Positions 16,084 through 24,540 of a DNA stretch of 64,000 bases are shown here, one piece after another. Below the pieces are notes generated by a model. It was not told where the DNA came from, made no database searches, and was given only the letters and a program-made list of their open reading frames with translations. How positions within the stretch are numbered: position 1 is the stretch's first letter; every line of letters begins with the position of its first letter. A program made the translations under genes and the position numbers. The stretch is from Barnesiella viscericola DSM 18177 (GTDB lineage Bacteria > Bacteroidota > Bacteroidia > Bacteroidales > Barnesiellaceae): the NCBI RefSeq assembly GCF_000512915.1, contig NZ_CP007034.1:2108001-2172000 (forward strand). The letters are read 5' to 3'.

Positions 16084-17351
16084 AATTACGTGGATTCATA
16101 GTATTGTTTCTTTGCGGCGTTGCCTGTGTGCCGGGTCTCCTTCACGCGCAGCTGACGGGCGATACCGTGTCGGTGCCTGCCTTCCTGAACAAGGAGAAGA
16201 ACGTGATTGAATTCAATGGGGCCGACTGGTCGCCGCTCTTTGCCGAGATGGATTCGCTGCAAAGTAGTACAGACTCGGTTCCCCGCATCGTCTCGATGGT
16301 CCACATTGGCGACTCGCACGTGCAGGCCGGCTTCCTCACCGAGGCTGTCAGGCTGCCGCTGCAACGCCGCTTCGGCGATGCCGGTCGGGGATTGGTGGTG
16401 CCGTTGAAACTGGCCCGGACCAACGAGCCGCACGACTACTCGGTGGTGGCCGACGGTGCCTGGAACTTTGCCCGTTGTGTGGGCCGCAAGTACAATGCTT
16501 ATACCCCGGGAATCGGTGGAATAGCCATCGTACCCCGCAGCAACCGCATCGACCTCACCTTTTCGACACTCAGCAAGACCGACGATTGCGAGGGGTTCCG
16601 CAAGGTGCGACTTTTCCACGAGCCTACCGATTCGTTCCCGGCCATCATTTCCGAACCCTATCGGGTCACGGGCGAGGCACGAAACGCGTTTCTCACCTGC
16701 TATTCGTGGAATGACCCGGTGTGCAGCATTCACTTCTCGGGTCAGATTGCTCCCGGCGAGGAGCGGCTGGCCATCTACGGAGCCAGTCTCGAAACGGGCG
16801 AGAGCGGAATCCTTTACCATACCATCGGCAACAACGGAGCCTTTTACAGAACCTATGCCGCCATACCCCGTTTTGCCGAGCAGGTGGCGGCTTTGACTCC
16901 CCGGCTCATCATCGTTTCGCTCGGCACGAACGAATCGTTTTCAACGGCATTGACGCGTGATGAACTCTATAAACAGATTGATGCCGTGGTGGCTCCCCTG
17001 CGGGCGAGTTGTCCGCAGGCTGTCGTCCTGCTCACGACTTCGGCCGAGTGTGCCCGTCGCCGCACCCGCTGGGTGAAGAGGCGCCGCCGGGTCTACTATT
17101 CGCCCAACTCGCGGGTGGACTTGGTGCGGGAGACCATAAAGGCCTATGCGGCCGATCATCGGTTGGCCTGTTGGGACTGGTACGAGGTGGCCGGTGGAAA
17201 AGGCTCGTCGACGGCATGGCGCAAGGCGGGGCTCATGGCCTACGACCGCACGCACTGTACCGAGACCGGTTATCGCATACAGGGCGAAATGTTGTATCGC
17301 GCACTTATGAACATGTATCAAGATTATGTGGATAATGGAGTGGCTCAATAA
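16080..17351 (+). CDS. Secreted SGNH/GDSL hydrolase-family protein (second of O-acetylation module)
   Basis: A 423-residue protein with a cleavable signal peptide (residues 1-23, ...CVPGLLHAQ). The SGNH motifs are HIGDSHVQAGF (Ser ~79), VSLGTNESFS (Asn) and DRTHCTETGY (Asp ~389, His ~392), a complete catalytic set. Its ATG overlaps the TGA of the previous gene, and its end overlaps the MBOAT gene by 26 bases, so the three are translationally linked. By analogy with known systems it is expected to act in the periplasm on a glycan, either as the final acetyltransferase or as an esterase. The substrate (peptidoglycan, capsule or lipopolysaccharide) cannot be told from sequence. Confidence 0.83.
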   Translation: MKLRGFIVLFLCGVACVPGLLHAQLTGDTVSVPAFLNKEKNVIEFNGADWSPLFAEMDSLQSSTDSVPRIVSMVHIGDSHVQAGFLTEAVRLPLQRRFGDAGRGLVVPLKLARTNEPHDYSVVADGAWNFARCVGRKYNAYTPGIGGIAIVPRSNRIDLTFSTLSKTDDCEGFRKVRLFHEPTDSFPAIISEPYRVTGEARNAFLTCYSWNDPVCSIHFSGQIAPGEERLAIYGASLETGESGILYHTIGNNGAFYRTYAAIPRFAEQVAALTPRLIIVSLGTNESFSTALTRDELYKQIDAVVAPLRASCPQAVVLLTTSAECARRRTRWVKRRRRVYYSPNSRVDLVRETIKAYAADHRLACWDWYEVAGGKGSSTAWRKAGLMAYDRTHCTETGYRIQGEMLYRALMNMYQDYVDNGVAQ

Positions 17352-18858
17352 TCGGGCGGCCGATGTGGTCGCCTTTTGGCAAAGTATCGACTGGGCAAAG
17401 GTAGCGTCGCTGTTTGTCTATGACGGGCAGAATCCCCTCATGTTCAACACCGGCCTGTTCCTCTTCCTTTTCGTCGGGTTTATGTGGATATACCGCCTGC
17501 TGGCGCATCGCGAGGCATTGCGCATCGGGTTTGTCATACTCTTCTCGCTCTATTTCTATTACAAGTCGAGCGGACTCTGTTTCCTGCTGCTGGTGCTGGT
17601 AGCTCTCTCGGACTATTCGCTGGGACGGCTGCTGGGCCGACTGTCGCGCAACGGGTTGCGGCGGCTCTGTGTGCTGGCGAGTATGGTGGTGAACCTGGGC
17701 ATGCTCTGCTATTTCAAGTACACCAACCTCCTGTTGGGGACAATCGCCGACCTGTCGCACCAGCCCTTCGAGCCGCTCGACATCGTGTTGCCCATCGGCA
17801 TCTCGTTCTTCACCTTCCGCTCGTTGAGCTACATCATCGACCTCTATCGCCGGCAGATGCTCCCTGTGGGCAGTTTCCGCGATTACCTCTTTTACCTCTC
17901 GTTCTTCCCGCCGTTGGCCGCCGGTCCCGTGGTGCGGGCCCGCGATTTTGTGCCGCAGATACATCGACCGCTCTACATCACTCCCGCCTTGTTGGGCGAG
18001 GGGCTTTTCCTGATTCTGTGCGGGTTGATCAAGAAGGTGGTTATCTCCGACTACATTAGCGTCAACTTTGTCGACCGCATCTTCGACAACCCCATGCTTT
18101 ACACCGGGTTTGAAAACCTGATGGGCGTCTACGGCTATACGTTGCAAATCTATTGCGACTTCTCGGGCTACTCCGATATGGCCATCGGTATCGCCCTGCT
18201 CATGGGCTATCGTTTCAAAATCAATTTCGACTCGCCCTACAAGTCGGGCTCCATCACCGAGTTCTGGCGGCGGTGGCACATCTCGCTGTCGAGCTGGTTG
18301 CGCGACTACCTCTACATCTCGATGGGGGGTAATCGCCGGGGCACCGTGCGCACCTATCTGAATCTCTTCATTACCATGGTGCTGGGCGGGTTGTGGCACG
18401 GCGCCTCGTGGCTCTTTGTCATCTGGGGCGCCTGGCACGGACTCATGCTCATCATTCACAAGCTCTACCGACGCATCTTCCCCGTGGCCAAGGACTACAA
18501 GGCCGGTATCTTCCGTCACTTCCTCAATGTGCTGCTCACCTTCCATGTGGTCGCCGCCGGGTGGATATTCTTCCGCGCCCCCTCGCTTGATGTAGCCTGG
18601 CAGATACTGACCCAGATATTCACCAATTTCTGTCCCGAGGCCATACCCGCCTTCGTTTCGGGATATGCCGTTATCTTTGTCGCCCTCGTGGCCGGTTATC
18701 TGCTCCACTTTGCACCGCACCGTTGGTCGCAGTGGCTGCAACGCGAGCTCTCGTGGTCGCCGCTGGTCATCAAGGCCGCTATCGTGGCCCTGGTACTCTT
18801 CTTTGTGTTGCAGGTGCGTTCGAGCGAGCTGGTGCCCTTCATCTACTCCCAGTTCTGA
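17326..18858 (+). CDS. AlgI-type MBOAT O-acyltransferase
   Basis: A 510-residue polytopic membrane protein of the membrane-bound O-acyltransferase family (AlgI/PatA/DltB). Family signatures are PIGISFFTFRSLSYIID, PLAAGPVVRARDF, DFSGYSDMAIGIALLMGY, EFWRRWHISLSSWLRDYLYI and the catalytic-histidine motif LGGLWHGASW (His ~358), with WGAWHG following. It is expected to pass acetyl groups from cytoplasmic acetyl-CoA across the inner membrane to the SGNH partners encoded just upstream. The start overlaps the second SGNH gene by 26 bases; an alternative ATG lies at 17335. No terminator follows before the convergent dinB. Confidence 0.92.
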   Translation: MWIMEWLNNRAADVVAFWQSIDWAKVASLFVYDGQNPLMFNTGLFLFLFVGFMWIYRLLAHREALRIGFVILFSLYFYYKSSGLCFLLLVLVALSDYSLGRLLGRLSRNGLRRLCVLASMVVNLGMLCYFKYTNLLLGTIADLSHQPFEPLDIVLPIGISFFTFRSLSYIIDLYRRQMLPVGSFRDYLFYLSFFPPLAAGPVVRARDFVPQIHRPLYITPALLGEGLFLILCGLIKKVVISDYISVNFVDRIFDNPMLYTGFENLMGVYGYTLQIYCDFSGYSDMAIGIALLMGYRFKINFDSPYKSGSITEFWRRWHISLSSWLRDYLYISMGGNRRGTVRTYLNLFITMVLGGLWHGASWLFVIWGAWHGLMLIIHKLYRRIFPVAKDYKAGIFRHFLNVLLTFHVVAAGWIFFRAPSLDVAWQILTQIFTNFCPEAIPAFVSGYAVIFVALVAGYLLHFAPHRWSQWLQRELSWSPLVIKAAIVALVLFFVLQVRSSELVPFIYSQF

Positions 18859-18879
18859 TTCCCCGAGAGGGCGAGTTGC

Positions 18880-19947
18880 TCAAATGAGGTCGTCGAAGGG
18901 GAGACGCAGTTGAAGCCCGTCGCAGTCCGCTTCGAGCGAATTGCCCACCCCTGCACCAATCAGACGAATCTTGCGCCCGCCGAAGTCGCAGGCGGTCAAC
19001 AGCTCCTGGGCTACCCGGTAGAGTGTCGACAGGGAGTCGACGGGCTTGGGTAGTGTTTTGGAGCGGGTAATCTGTTTGAAATTGTCGAATTTAAGTTTCA
19101 GCACCACCGTTTTTCCCTGGAAGCGATGGCGTTGCAGCCGGGACCACACCTCGTCGCACACTTCGGCCAGGTCGGTCGCCAGGCGGGAACGGTCGTCGGT
19201 ATCCTCGACAAACGTCGTCTCGGCGCTGATCGACTTGCGTATGCGGTTGGGCACCACCTCGCGGTCGTCGATGCCGCGGGCGTAGCCGTAGTAGAGACCG
19301 CCCGCCTTGCCGAACTGCCGCATGAGCGAGGCCCGGTCCCATTGCCGCAGGTCGGCCCCGGTGAGGATACCCAGGGCGTGCATCTTCTGGGCCGTCACCT
19401 CGCCGATACCGAAAAACCGTTCGACAGGGAGCGAGGCGACAAAGGCCTCGATTTGAGCCGGGGCGATGGTGAAAAGACCGTTGGGCTTGCGATAGTCCGA
19501 GGCAATCTTGGCCAGCATCTTGTTGACCGACACCCCGGCCGAGGCCGTGAGCTGCGTCTCGGCCAAAATGCGGCGTTTGATTTCGCGGGCCACCAGCGTG
19601 GCCGACCGCTCGTGCGACACGTCGAGAAAAGCCTCGTCGAGCGACAGCGGTTCGATGAGGTCGGTATAGTCGGCAAAGATTTGGCGTATCTGCATCGACA
19701 CCGCCTTGTACACCTCGTGCCGCGGTTCCACGAAGATGAGCTGGGGGCAGAGCCGTCGCGCCTGGGCCGACGAAAGAGCCGAGTGTACCCCGTAGGGGCG
19801 CGCCTCGTAGCTGGCCGTAGCCACCACCCCACGTGGGCCGCTGTGTCCCACGGCAATCGGCTTGCCCCGGTAGGCCGGGTTGTCGCGCTGCTCCACCGAA
19901 GCGTAGAAGGCGTCCATGTCGATATGTATGATTTTGCGTTGCGGCAT
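18880..19947 (-). CDS. dinB: DNA polymerase IV (Y-family translesion polymerase)
   Basis: A 355-residue Y-family polymerase starting MPQRKIIHIDMDAFYASVEQ. The palm motif has the catalytic aspartates in IDMDAFYASVEQ and SLDEAFLD, the fingers carry ASYEARPYGV, and the thumb helix-hairpin-helix region is VERFFGIGEVTAQKMHALGI. The little-finger domain follows and the protein ends in LRLPFDDLI, which resembles a clamp-binding tail (QLRLPF). It copies past damaged bases. The frame is open upstream to 20097, but the ATG at 19947 gives the family's normal N terminus. A TATCTTTG element at 19979-19986 lies 32 bases upstream. Confidence 0.95.
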   Translation of the reverse strand: MPQRKIIHIDMDAFYASVEQRDNPAYRGKPIAVGHSGPRGVVATASYEARPYGVHSALSSAQARRLCPQLIFVEPRHEVYKAVSMQIRQIFADYTDLIEPLSLDEAFLDVSHERSATLVAREIKRRILAETQLTASAGVSVNKMLAKIASDYRKPNGLFTIAPAQIEAFVASLPVERFFGIGEVTAQKMHALGILTGADLRQWDRASLMRQFGKAGGLYYGYARGIDDREVVPNRIRKSISAETTFVEDTDDRSRLATDLAEVCDEVWSRLQRHRFQGKTVVLKLKFDNFKQITRSKTLPKPVDSLSTLYRVAQELLTACDFGGRKIRLIGAGVGNSLEADCDGLQLRLPFDDLI

Positions 19948-19978
19948 ACTCGATAGCTCCCTCGTTTGTTTATCCAAA

Positions 19979-19986
19979 CAAAGATA
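19979..19986 (-). promoter_or_regulatory. Promoter -7 element of dinB
   Basis: Minus-strand TATCTTTG; no -33 TTTG at the expected distance. Confidence 0.55.
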
Positions 19987-20122
19987 ACGATAAAAACCAT
20001 TCGGTGGAGTTGTTCCGGTCATCAAGGAGTGTCGTGCGAAGGGAGAGCTGTTCAGAATAGTTATATTAAATAAAATTAAAATATGTGATAAAAACAAGAA
20101 AATTGGAAATATTCACCCCGTT

Positions 20123-20155
20123 TTTGCCGCTTTTACAGGGAAATATCTATATTTG
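20123..20155 (+). promoter_or_regulatory. Promoter of the coiled-coil/zapA operon
   Basis: TTTG (20123-20126), a 21-nt spacer and TATATTTG (20148-20155) match the consensus fully. Transcription would begin near 20162, so an in-frame ATG at 20085 is excluded and the ATG at 20175 is used. Confidence 0.8.
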
Positions 20156-20174
20156 TATAGAATTTGGTGAGATA

Positions 20175-20471
20175 ATGGCCGGGAATCCGAAAGATATAAT
20201 GGAATCGCTTAGCGCTAAGTTTCGTGCTATTAGCGATTTATGTAAAACTTTCGAGAACGAAAACGGCGCTCTCAAAGACCGTTTGGCGCAGCGCGAGCAA
20301 GAGATGCAGGCGTTGCAGAAAAGGTATGACGAGTTGGAGAAACGATACAGAAATCTGAAACTCTCGAAATCCATTACCGAACAAGAGGGGTCGAGTGCCG
20401 CCGAAACAAAAGCCAGATTTGCCAGATTGGTGCGGGAAATCGATAAATGCATCTCACTCTTGAATGAATAG
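20175..20471 (+). CDS. Small coiled-coil protein upstream of zapA
   Basis: A 98-residue hydrophilic protein. Residues ~25-68 are a continuous heptad-rich helix (CKTFENENGALKDRLAQREQ and onward), followed by a second helix ending DKCISLLNE. I recognise no named domain; the size, coiled coil and position in front of zapA recall ZapB-like partners that bridge the divisome (inference from context only). It is separated from zapA by five bases and shares a promoter. The start at 20175 is fixed by the promoter position. Confidence 0.75.
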   Translation: MAGNPKDIMESLSAKFRAISDLCKTFENENGALKDRLAQREQEMQALQKRYDELEKRYRNLKLSKSITEQEGSSAAETKARFARLVREIDKCISLLNE

Positions 20472-20476
20472 ATGCT

Positions 20477-20791
20477 ATGAACGATGATAAATTAAAGATA
20501 ACTCTGAGAATTGCCGACCTGAAACACCCGTTGGCCTTGCGGGTCGATTACGGAGCGGACGAAAAATATTGGAGAGACGCCGCCGACTTGTTCAACAAAC
20601 GTTGGGCTTTTTACCGGGACAAGTATAGAGACGGACTGATGGACTCGGAATCGGTGATGGCGATGGTAGCGGTAGAGATTGCCCGATTGTACTGCGAGAT
20701 GGTGCAAGACCGCAAAACGCTGTTGGCCGACTTGAAGAAACTCGAAGTCGAGGCGGAGAATATACTGAACGAACATACCGTGAAAGAATAG
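20477..20791 (+). CDS. zapA: Cell division protein ZapA
   Basis: A 104-residue ZapA-family protein that stabilises FtsZ filaments at mid-cell. The N-terminal globular part has KITLRIADLKHPLALRVDYGADEKYWRDAADLFNKRW, matching the family pattern of a conserved E/D-x-x-x-R-x-A-A-x-x-(I/L)-N. A C-terminal helix forms the dimer/tetramer coiled coil (MAMVAVEIARLYCEMVQDRKTLLADLKKLEVEAENIL). Length is normal. It sits between a coiled-coil gene and rny, a gene order seen in Bacteroidota. Confidence 0.9.
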   Translation: MNDDKLKITLRIADLKHPLALRVDYGADEKYWRDAADLFNKRWAFYRDKYRDGLMDSESVMAMVAVEIARLYCEMVQDRKTLLADLKKLEVEAENILNEHTVKE

Positions 20792-20820
20792 CGGTATCGA
20801 AAAAAAGAGATAGTTCCTGC

Positions 20821-20868
20821 ACTGCGGCAGCCCCAAGCATGGGCGGCTGGTAGTGCTTTTTTTATAAT
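20821..20868 (+). terminator. Hairpin with T-run between zapA and rny
   Basis: GCACT..CAGCCCC / GGGCGGCTG..AGTGC form an interrupted stem directly before CTTTTTTTA. It is probably a terminator or partial attenuator; no separate promoter for rny is visible downstream. Confidence 0.6.
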
Positions 20869-20883
20869 TATAATTTAGAAACG

Positions 20884-22425
20884 ATGAATTACATACTATT
20901 AATCTCTGCAATCGTTGGCGGCCTGGTGGTAGGCGGTCTCGTTGTATTTCTGGTGAATCGCTACCTGCTGGCGGCTCGCTCCAAGACCATTCTCGAAGAG
21001 GCCGAAAAAGAGGCCGAGGTCATCAAAAAGAACAAACTGCTCGAAGTCAAGGAGAAGTTTATCCACATGAAGGCCGAGATGGAGAAACAGGCCAATGCCC
21101 GCAACTCCAAGTTGCAATCGGCCGAGGCTAAACTCAAACAGCGCGAAATGCAACTCTCCCAGCAACAACAGGAACTGCAACGGAAGAAGAGCGAGACCGA
21201 GGCCGTGCGGGCCAATCTCGACAGCCAGCTCGAACTGGTAGAGAAGAAGAAACAGGAGCTGGAAAAACTCCATAAATCGGAAGTCGAGCGGTTGGAACAC
21301 CTCTCGGGTCTCTCGGCCGAGGAGGCCAAGGAGCGGCTCGTCGAGTCGCTGAAAGAGGAGGCCAAGACGCAAGCCGCCTCGTATATCAACGACATCATGG
21401 ACGATGCCAAGATGACCGCCAACAAAGAGGCCAAGCGCATTGTCATACAAAGTATCCAACGGGTGGCTACCGAGACCGCCATCGAAAACTCGGTTACGGT
21501 ATTCCACATCGAATCGGACGAAATCAAGGGCCGCATCATCGGTCGCGAAGGCCGCAACATTCGGGCCCTCGAAGCCGCTACCGGCGTAGAGATTATCGTT
21601 GACGATACCCCCGAAGCCATCGTGCTCTCGGCCTTCGACCCCGTGCGCCGCGAAATTGCCCGTCTGGCCCTGCACCAGCTGGTAACCGACGGCCGTATCC
21701 ACCCCGCCCGCATCGAGGAGGTGGTAGCCAAGGTGCGCAAACAGATCGAGGAGGAGATTGTCGAGACCGGTAAACGCACCGCCATTGACCTGGGTATCCA
21801 CGGTCTGCACCCCGAACTCATTCGCCTGGTAGGTAAGATGAAATACCGTTCGTCCTACGGACAGAACCTGCTGCAACACTCGCGCGAGACGGCCAACCTC
21901 TGTGCCGTCATGGCCTCGGAGCTGGGCCTGAATCCCAAGAAAGCCCGTCGCGCCGGTCTGCTGCACGATATAGGCAAGGTGCCCGACGAGGAGCCCGAAT
22001 TGCCGCACGCTCTGCTGGGTATGAAACTGGCCGAGAAATACAAGGAGAAACCCGATATCTGCAACGCCATCGGCGCTCACCACGACGAGACCGAGATGAC
22101 CAGCCTGCTGGCCCCCATCGTACAAGTGTGCGATGCCATCTCGGGAGCCCGTCCCGGAGCCCGTCGCGAAATCGTCGAGGCCTACATCAAACGGTTGAAC
22201 GACCTCGAACAGCTGGCACTCTCCTATCCCGGCGTATTGAAGACCTATGCCATACAGGCCGGTCGTGAGCTGCGCGTGATTGTGGGTGCCGACAAGATCG
22301 ACGATGCCGAAACCGAAAATCTGTCGACCGAAATCGCTAAACGCATTCAGGACGAGATGACCTATCCCGGACAGGTGAAGATTACCGTCATTCGCGAAAC
22401 ACGTGCCGTAAGTTTCGCCAAATAA
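20884..22425 (+). CDS. rny: Ribonuclease Y
   Basis: A 513-residue membrane-tethered endoribonuclease that starts mRNA decay. The N-terminal helix [22 protein letters not shown] anchors it; residues ~30-190 are a long charged coiled coil. The KH domain follows ([30 protein letters not shown]), then the HD phosphohydrolase domain with [13 protein letters not shown] and [13 protein letters not shown] as metal ligands, and a C-terminal helical domain. Length is standard (510-520). The next gene encodes a RicT-like PSP1 protein, a relative of a known RNase Y partner in Bacillus. Confidence 0.96.
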   Translation: MNYILLISAIVGGLVVGGLVVFLVNRYLLAARSKTILEEAEKEAEVIKKNKLLEVKEKFIHMKAEMEKQANARNSKLQSAEAKLKQREMQLSQQQQELQRKKSETEAVRANLDSQLELVEKKKQELEKLHKSEVERLEHLSGLSAEEAKERLVESLKEEAKTQAASYINDIMDDAKMTANKEAKRIVIQSIQRVATETAIENSVTVFHIESDEIKGRIIGREGRNIRALEAATGVEIIVDDTPEAIVLSAFDPVRREIARLALHQLVTDGRIHPARIEEVVAKVRKQIEEEIVETGKRTAIDLGIHGLHPELIRLVGKMKYRSSYGQNLLQHSRETANLCAVMASELGLNPKKARRAGLLHDIGKVPDEEPELPHALLGMKLAEKYKEKPDICNAIGAHHDETEMTSLLAPIVQVCDAISGARPGARREIVEAYIKRLNDLEQLALSYPGVLKTYAIQAGRELRVIVGADKIDDAETENLSTEIAKRIQDEMTYPGQVKITVIRETRAVSFAK

Positions 22426-22540
22426 CGGGGAGACGCCATACCGCTCCACGTTTACCAATCGACGACGAGGCCGTAGGGCGTTACCCGAATGTGATTCGTG
22501 TACGGTCTGGGGCCTTTGTCGATATTAATGCTCAACTCAC

Positions 22541-23872
22541 ATGGACAATACAAAAGATAATCATACGACAAATCCGTCGGAAAAGCCGCAGCTCACATCA
22601 GAGACCTGCCGCCGCAGGGGGGCGAAGCTCGAAGTGTATGACTGGCTGGCCGACATTCCCGAGTCGCACGACGATACCGACCTGGTTGAGGTGCGCTTCA
22701 AGAACACCCGCAAGGGCTATTACCGCAACACCACTCATATCCGGCTTGTTCCCGGCGACCTGGTGGCTGTCGAGGCATCGCCGGGGCATGACATCGGCGA
22801 GGTGACCCTTACCGGCCGTCTGGTCCTGTTGCAGATGAAGAAGAACAATGTGAAAATCGATAACCCCGACTTGAAACGGGTCTATCGCAAGGCCAAACCC
22901 AACGACCTTGAAAAGTTTGAAGAGGCCAAGGCCAAGGAGCACGACACCATGATTCGCGCCCGCAAGATTGCCGAGGACCTGCATCTCGACATGAAGATTG
23001 GCGACGTCGAGTATCAGGGCGACGGCAACAAGGCCATCTTCTACTATATCGCCGACGAGCGGGTCGATTTCCGTCAGCTCATCAAGGTGCTGGCCGAGGT
23101 GTTCAGGGTGCGCATCGAGATGAAGCAAATCGGTGCCCGGCAGGAGGCCGGACGCATCGGCGGGCTGGGCCCCTGTGGTCGTCAGCTGTGCTGCTCGGGC
23201 TGGATGACCAATTTCGTGTCGGTAGCTACCAGTGCCGCTCGCTATCAGGACATCGCCCTCAATCCGCAGAAACTGGCCGGGCAGTGCGCCAAGTTGAAGT
23301 GCTGCCTCAACTACGAGGCCGACGCCTACGTCGAGGCCCAGAAGCGGCTCCCTTCGCGCGAAATTCCGCTCGAGACCAAGCTCAATACCTATTATCATTT
23401 CAAGACCGATATTTTCAAGCGCGAGATGTCCTACTCGACCGACAAGTCGATTGCCGCCAATGTGGTGACCGTGAGTGCCGAGCGGGTGTTTGAAGTCATT
23501 GCGCTGAACAAGAAAGGCATAAAACCCGACACCCTCGAATCGGAGGCCGGGGCCCGCGCTCCCGAGCGCCGTGAGTTTGAAGATGTGGTAGGGCAGGACA
23601 GCCTCACCCGCTTCGACAAGGCCAAGAAGAGCAAGAAGAAGGGCAACAGCGGCCGTCGTCAGCAGCAGGGTGGTGAACCCCGCAACAAGTCGGGCAACAA
23701 CAACGGAAACCGGGGGCAGAACAACAAGCCGCCCCGTAACGGTAAGAAAGGGGGAGGCGACAAGGAGGCCAATGCCCAACAGCCCCGCAAGGGTGGTGGC
23801 GAAAACCAGGCACCCAAGTCGGCTCCGAAACCGGTAGCACCGAAACCGGCGGCTCCCGAAAAGAAAGAGTAA
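22541..23872 (+). CDS. PSP1 domain protein, RicT-like
   Basis: A 443-residue protein. The PSP1 domain covers ~50-230 (DLVEVRFKNTRKGYYRN ... GGLGPCGRQLCCSGW), with the conserved cysteine set CGRQLCC and later QCAKLKCCLNYE. In the Bacillus RicA/RicF/RicT complex such cysteines hold Fe-S clusters and the complex steers RNase Y. Residues ~345-443 are a disordered tail rich in Lys, Asn, Gly, Gln and Pro (SKKKGNSGRRQQQGG and further), typical of Bacteroidota homologues. The rny gene lies 115 bases upstream on the same strand, which supports a common role in RNA processing. gldH follows after three bases. Confidence 0.88.
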   Translation: MDNTKDNHTTNPSEKPQLTSETCRRRGAKLEVYDWLADIPESHDDTDLVEVRFKNTRKGYYRNTTHIRLVPGDLVAVEASPGHDIGEVTLTGRLVLLQMKKNNVKIDNPDLKRVYRKAKPNDLEKFEEAKAKEHDTMIRARKIAEDLHLDMKIGDVEYQGDGNKAIFYYIADERVDFRQLIKVLAEVFRVRIEMKQIGARQEAGRIGGLGPCGRQLCCSGWMTNFVSVATSAARYQDIALNPQKLAGQCAKLKCCLNYEADAYVEAQKRLPSREIPLETKLNTYYHFKTDIFKREMSYSTDKSIAANVVTVSAERVFEVIALNKKGIKPDTLESEAGARAPERREFEDVVGQDSLTRFDKAKKSKKKGNSGRRQQQGGEPRNKSGNNNGNRGQNNKPPRNGKKGGGDKEANAQQPRKGGGENQAPKSAPKPVAPKPAAPEKKE

Positions 23873-23875
23873 GGT

Positions 23876-24352
23876 ATGAAGAAGACCGGCTTACTCATAG
23901 GACTGGCCGTCGTGGGGCTGGGGAGCATCTGCTCATGCCGGCAGACCGACGTCTACAACGAGTTTAATACCTTGCCCCGAAACGGCTGGTTTAAGCGCGA
24001 CGTGCAACGCTTTACCCCCGAGTCGCCCGACTCTACCGGGCGGTATGACCTCTACCTCACCCTGCGCCACAACGGCGATTATGCCTACCGCAACCTGTGG
24101 CTCTTCGTGTCGTATACCGGGGCCGACGGCGAGCAGAAGACCGACACGGTCAACTGCGAACTGGCCGACGAGTTCGGCCGTTGGTCGGGAGGCGGCTGGG
24201 GCTCCTATTACCAGCAGGAACTCTTGCTCGACGATTGTTTCCGCTTTGTGGGTAAGGAGCAGGTGGTTACCATTCAGCAGGCCATGCGCGACGACCGCAT
24301 TCGCGGCATCTCCGATGTGGGCATTCGCATCGCCCCTCACACCGAGCCCTGA
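23876..24352 (+). CDS. gldH: Gliding motility lipoprotein GldH
   Basis: A 158-residue lipoprotein with a signal ending GSICSC (lipidated cysteine ~21). The body carries the family signature of GldH: VYNEFNTLPRNGWFKRD near the N terminus, NGDYAYRNLWLFVSY, and GGWGSYYQQELLLDDCFRF. In gliding Flavobacterium GldH is needed for motility; in non-motile gut Bacteroidales it persists, always close to ricT, and its role is unclear, perhaps linked to T9SS or the cell envelope. A terminator follows at 24399-24436. Confidence 0.9.
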   Translation: MKKTGLLIGLAVVGLGSICSCRQTDVYNEFNTLPRNGWFKRDVQRFTPESPDSTGRYDLYLTLRHNGDYAYRNLWLFVSYTGADGEQKTDTVNCELADEFGRWSGGGWGSYYQQELLLDDCFRFVGKEQVVTIQQAMRDDRIRGISDVGIRIAPHTEP

Positions 24353-24398
24353 GAAAGCACCTGTCCGTGTCCATATGTGGAAGGACTGTGATATATAA

Positions 24399-24436
24399 AC
24401 GGAGCGACTATTGATACAGCCGCTCCGTCTTTTTTT
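24399..24436 (+). terminator. Terminator after gldH
   Basis: An 8-bp stem ACGGAGCG / CGCTCCGT with a 14-nt loop is followed by CTTTTTTT. Confidence 0.85.
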
Positions 24437-24540
24437 GCCAGTCTTTCCCCTTGGGGAATAAAAGGAAGGTCGCCCCTTGCTCACGCGAGAGGCGGCCCAA
24501 GATCTCAAAAATTAAAAGATGCAAATTGAGACTTTCTATA

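Noticed and set aside
20792-20883. Possible 6S RNA between zapA and rny.
   Set aside because: The gap is only 92 bases and contains a single interrupted hairpin with a T-run; too short for 6S RNA and without its open-bubble structure.
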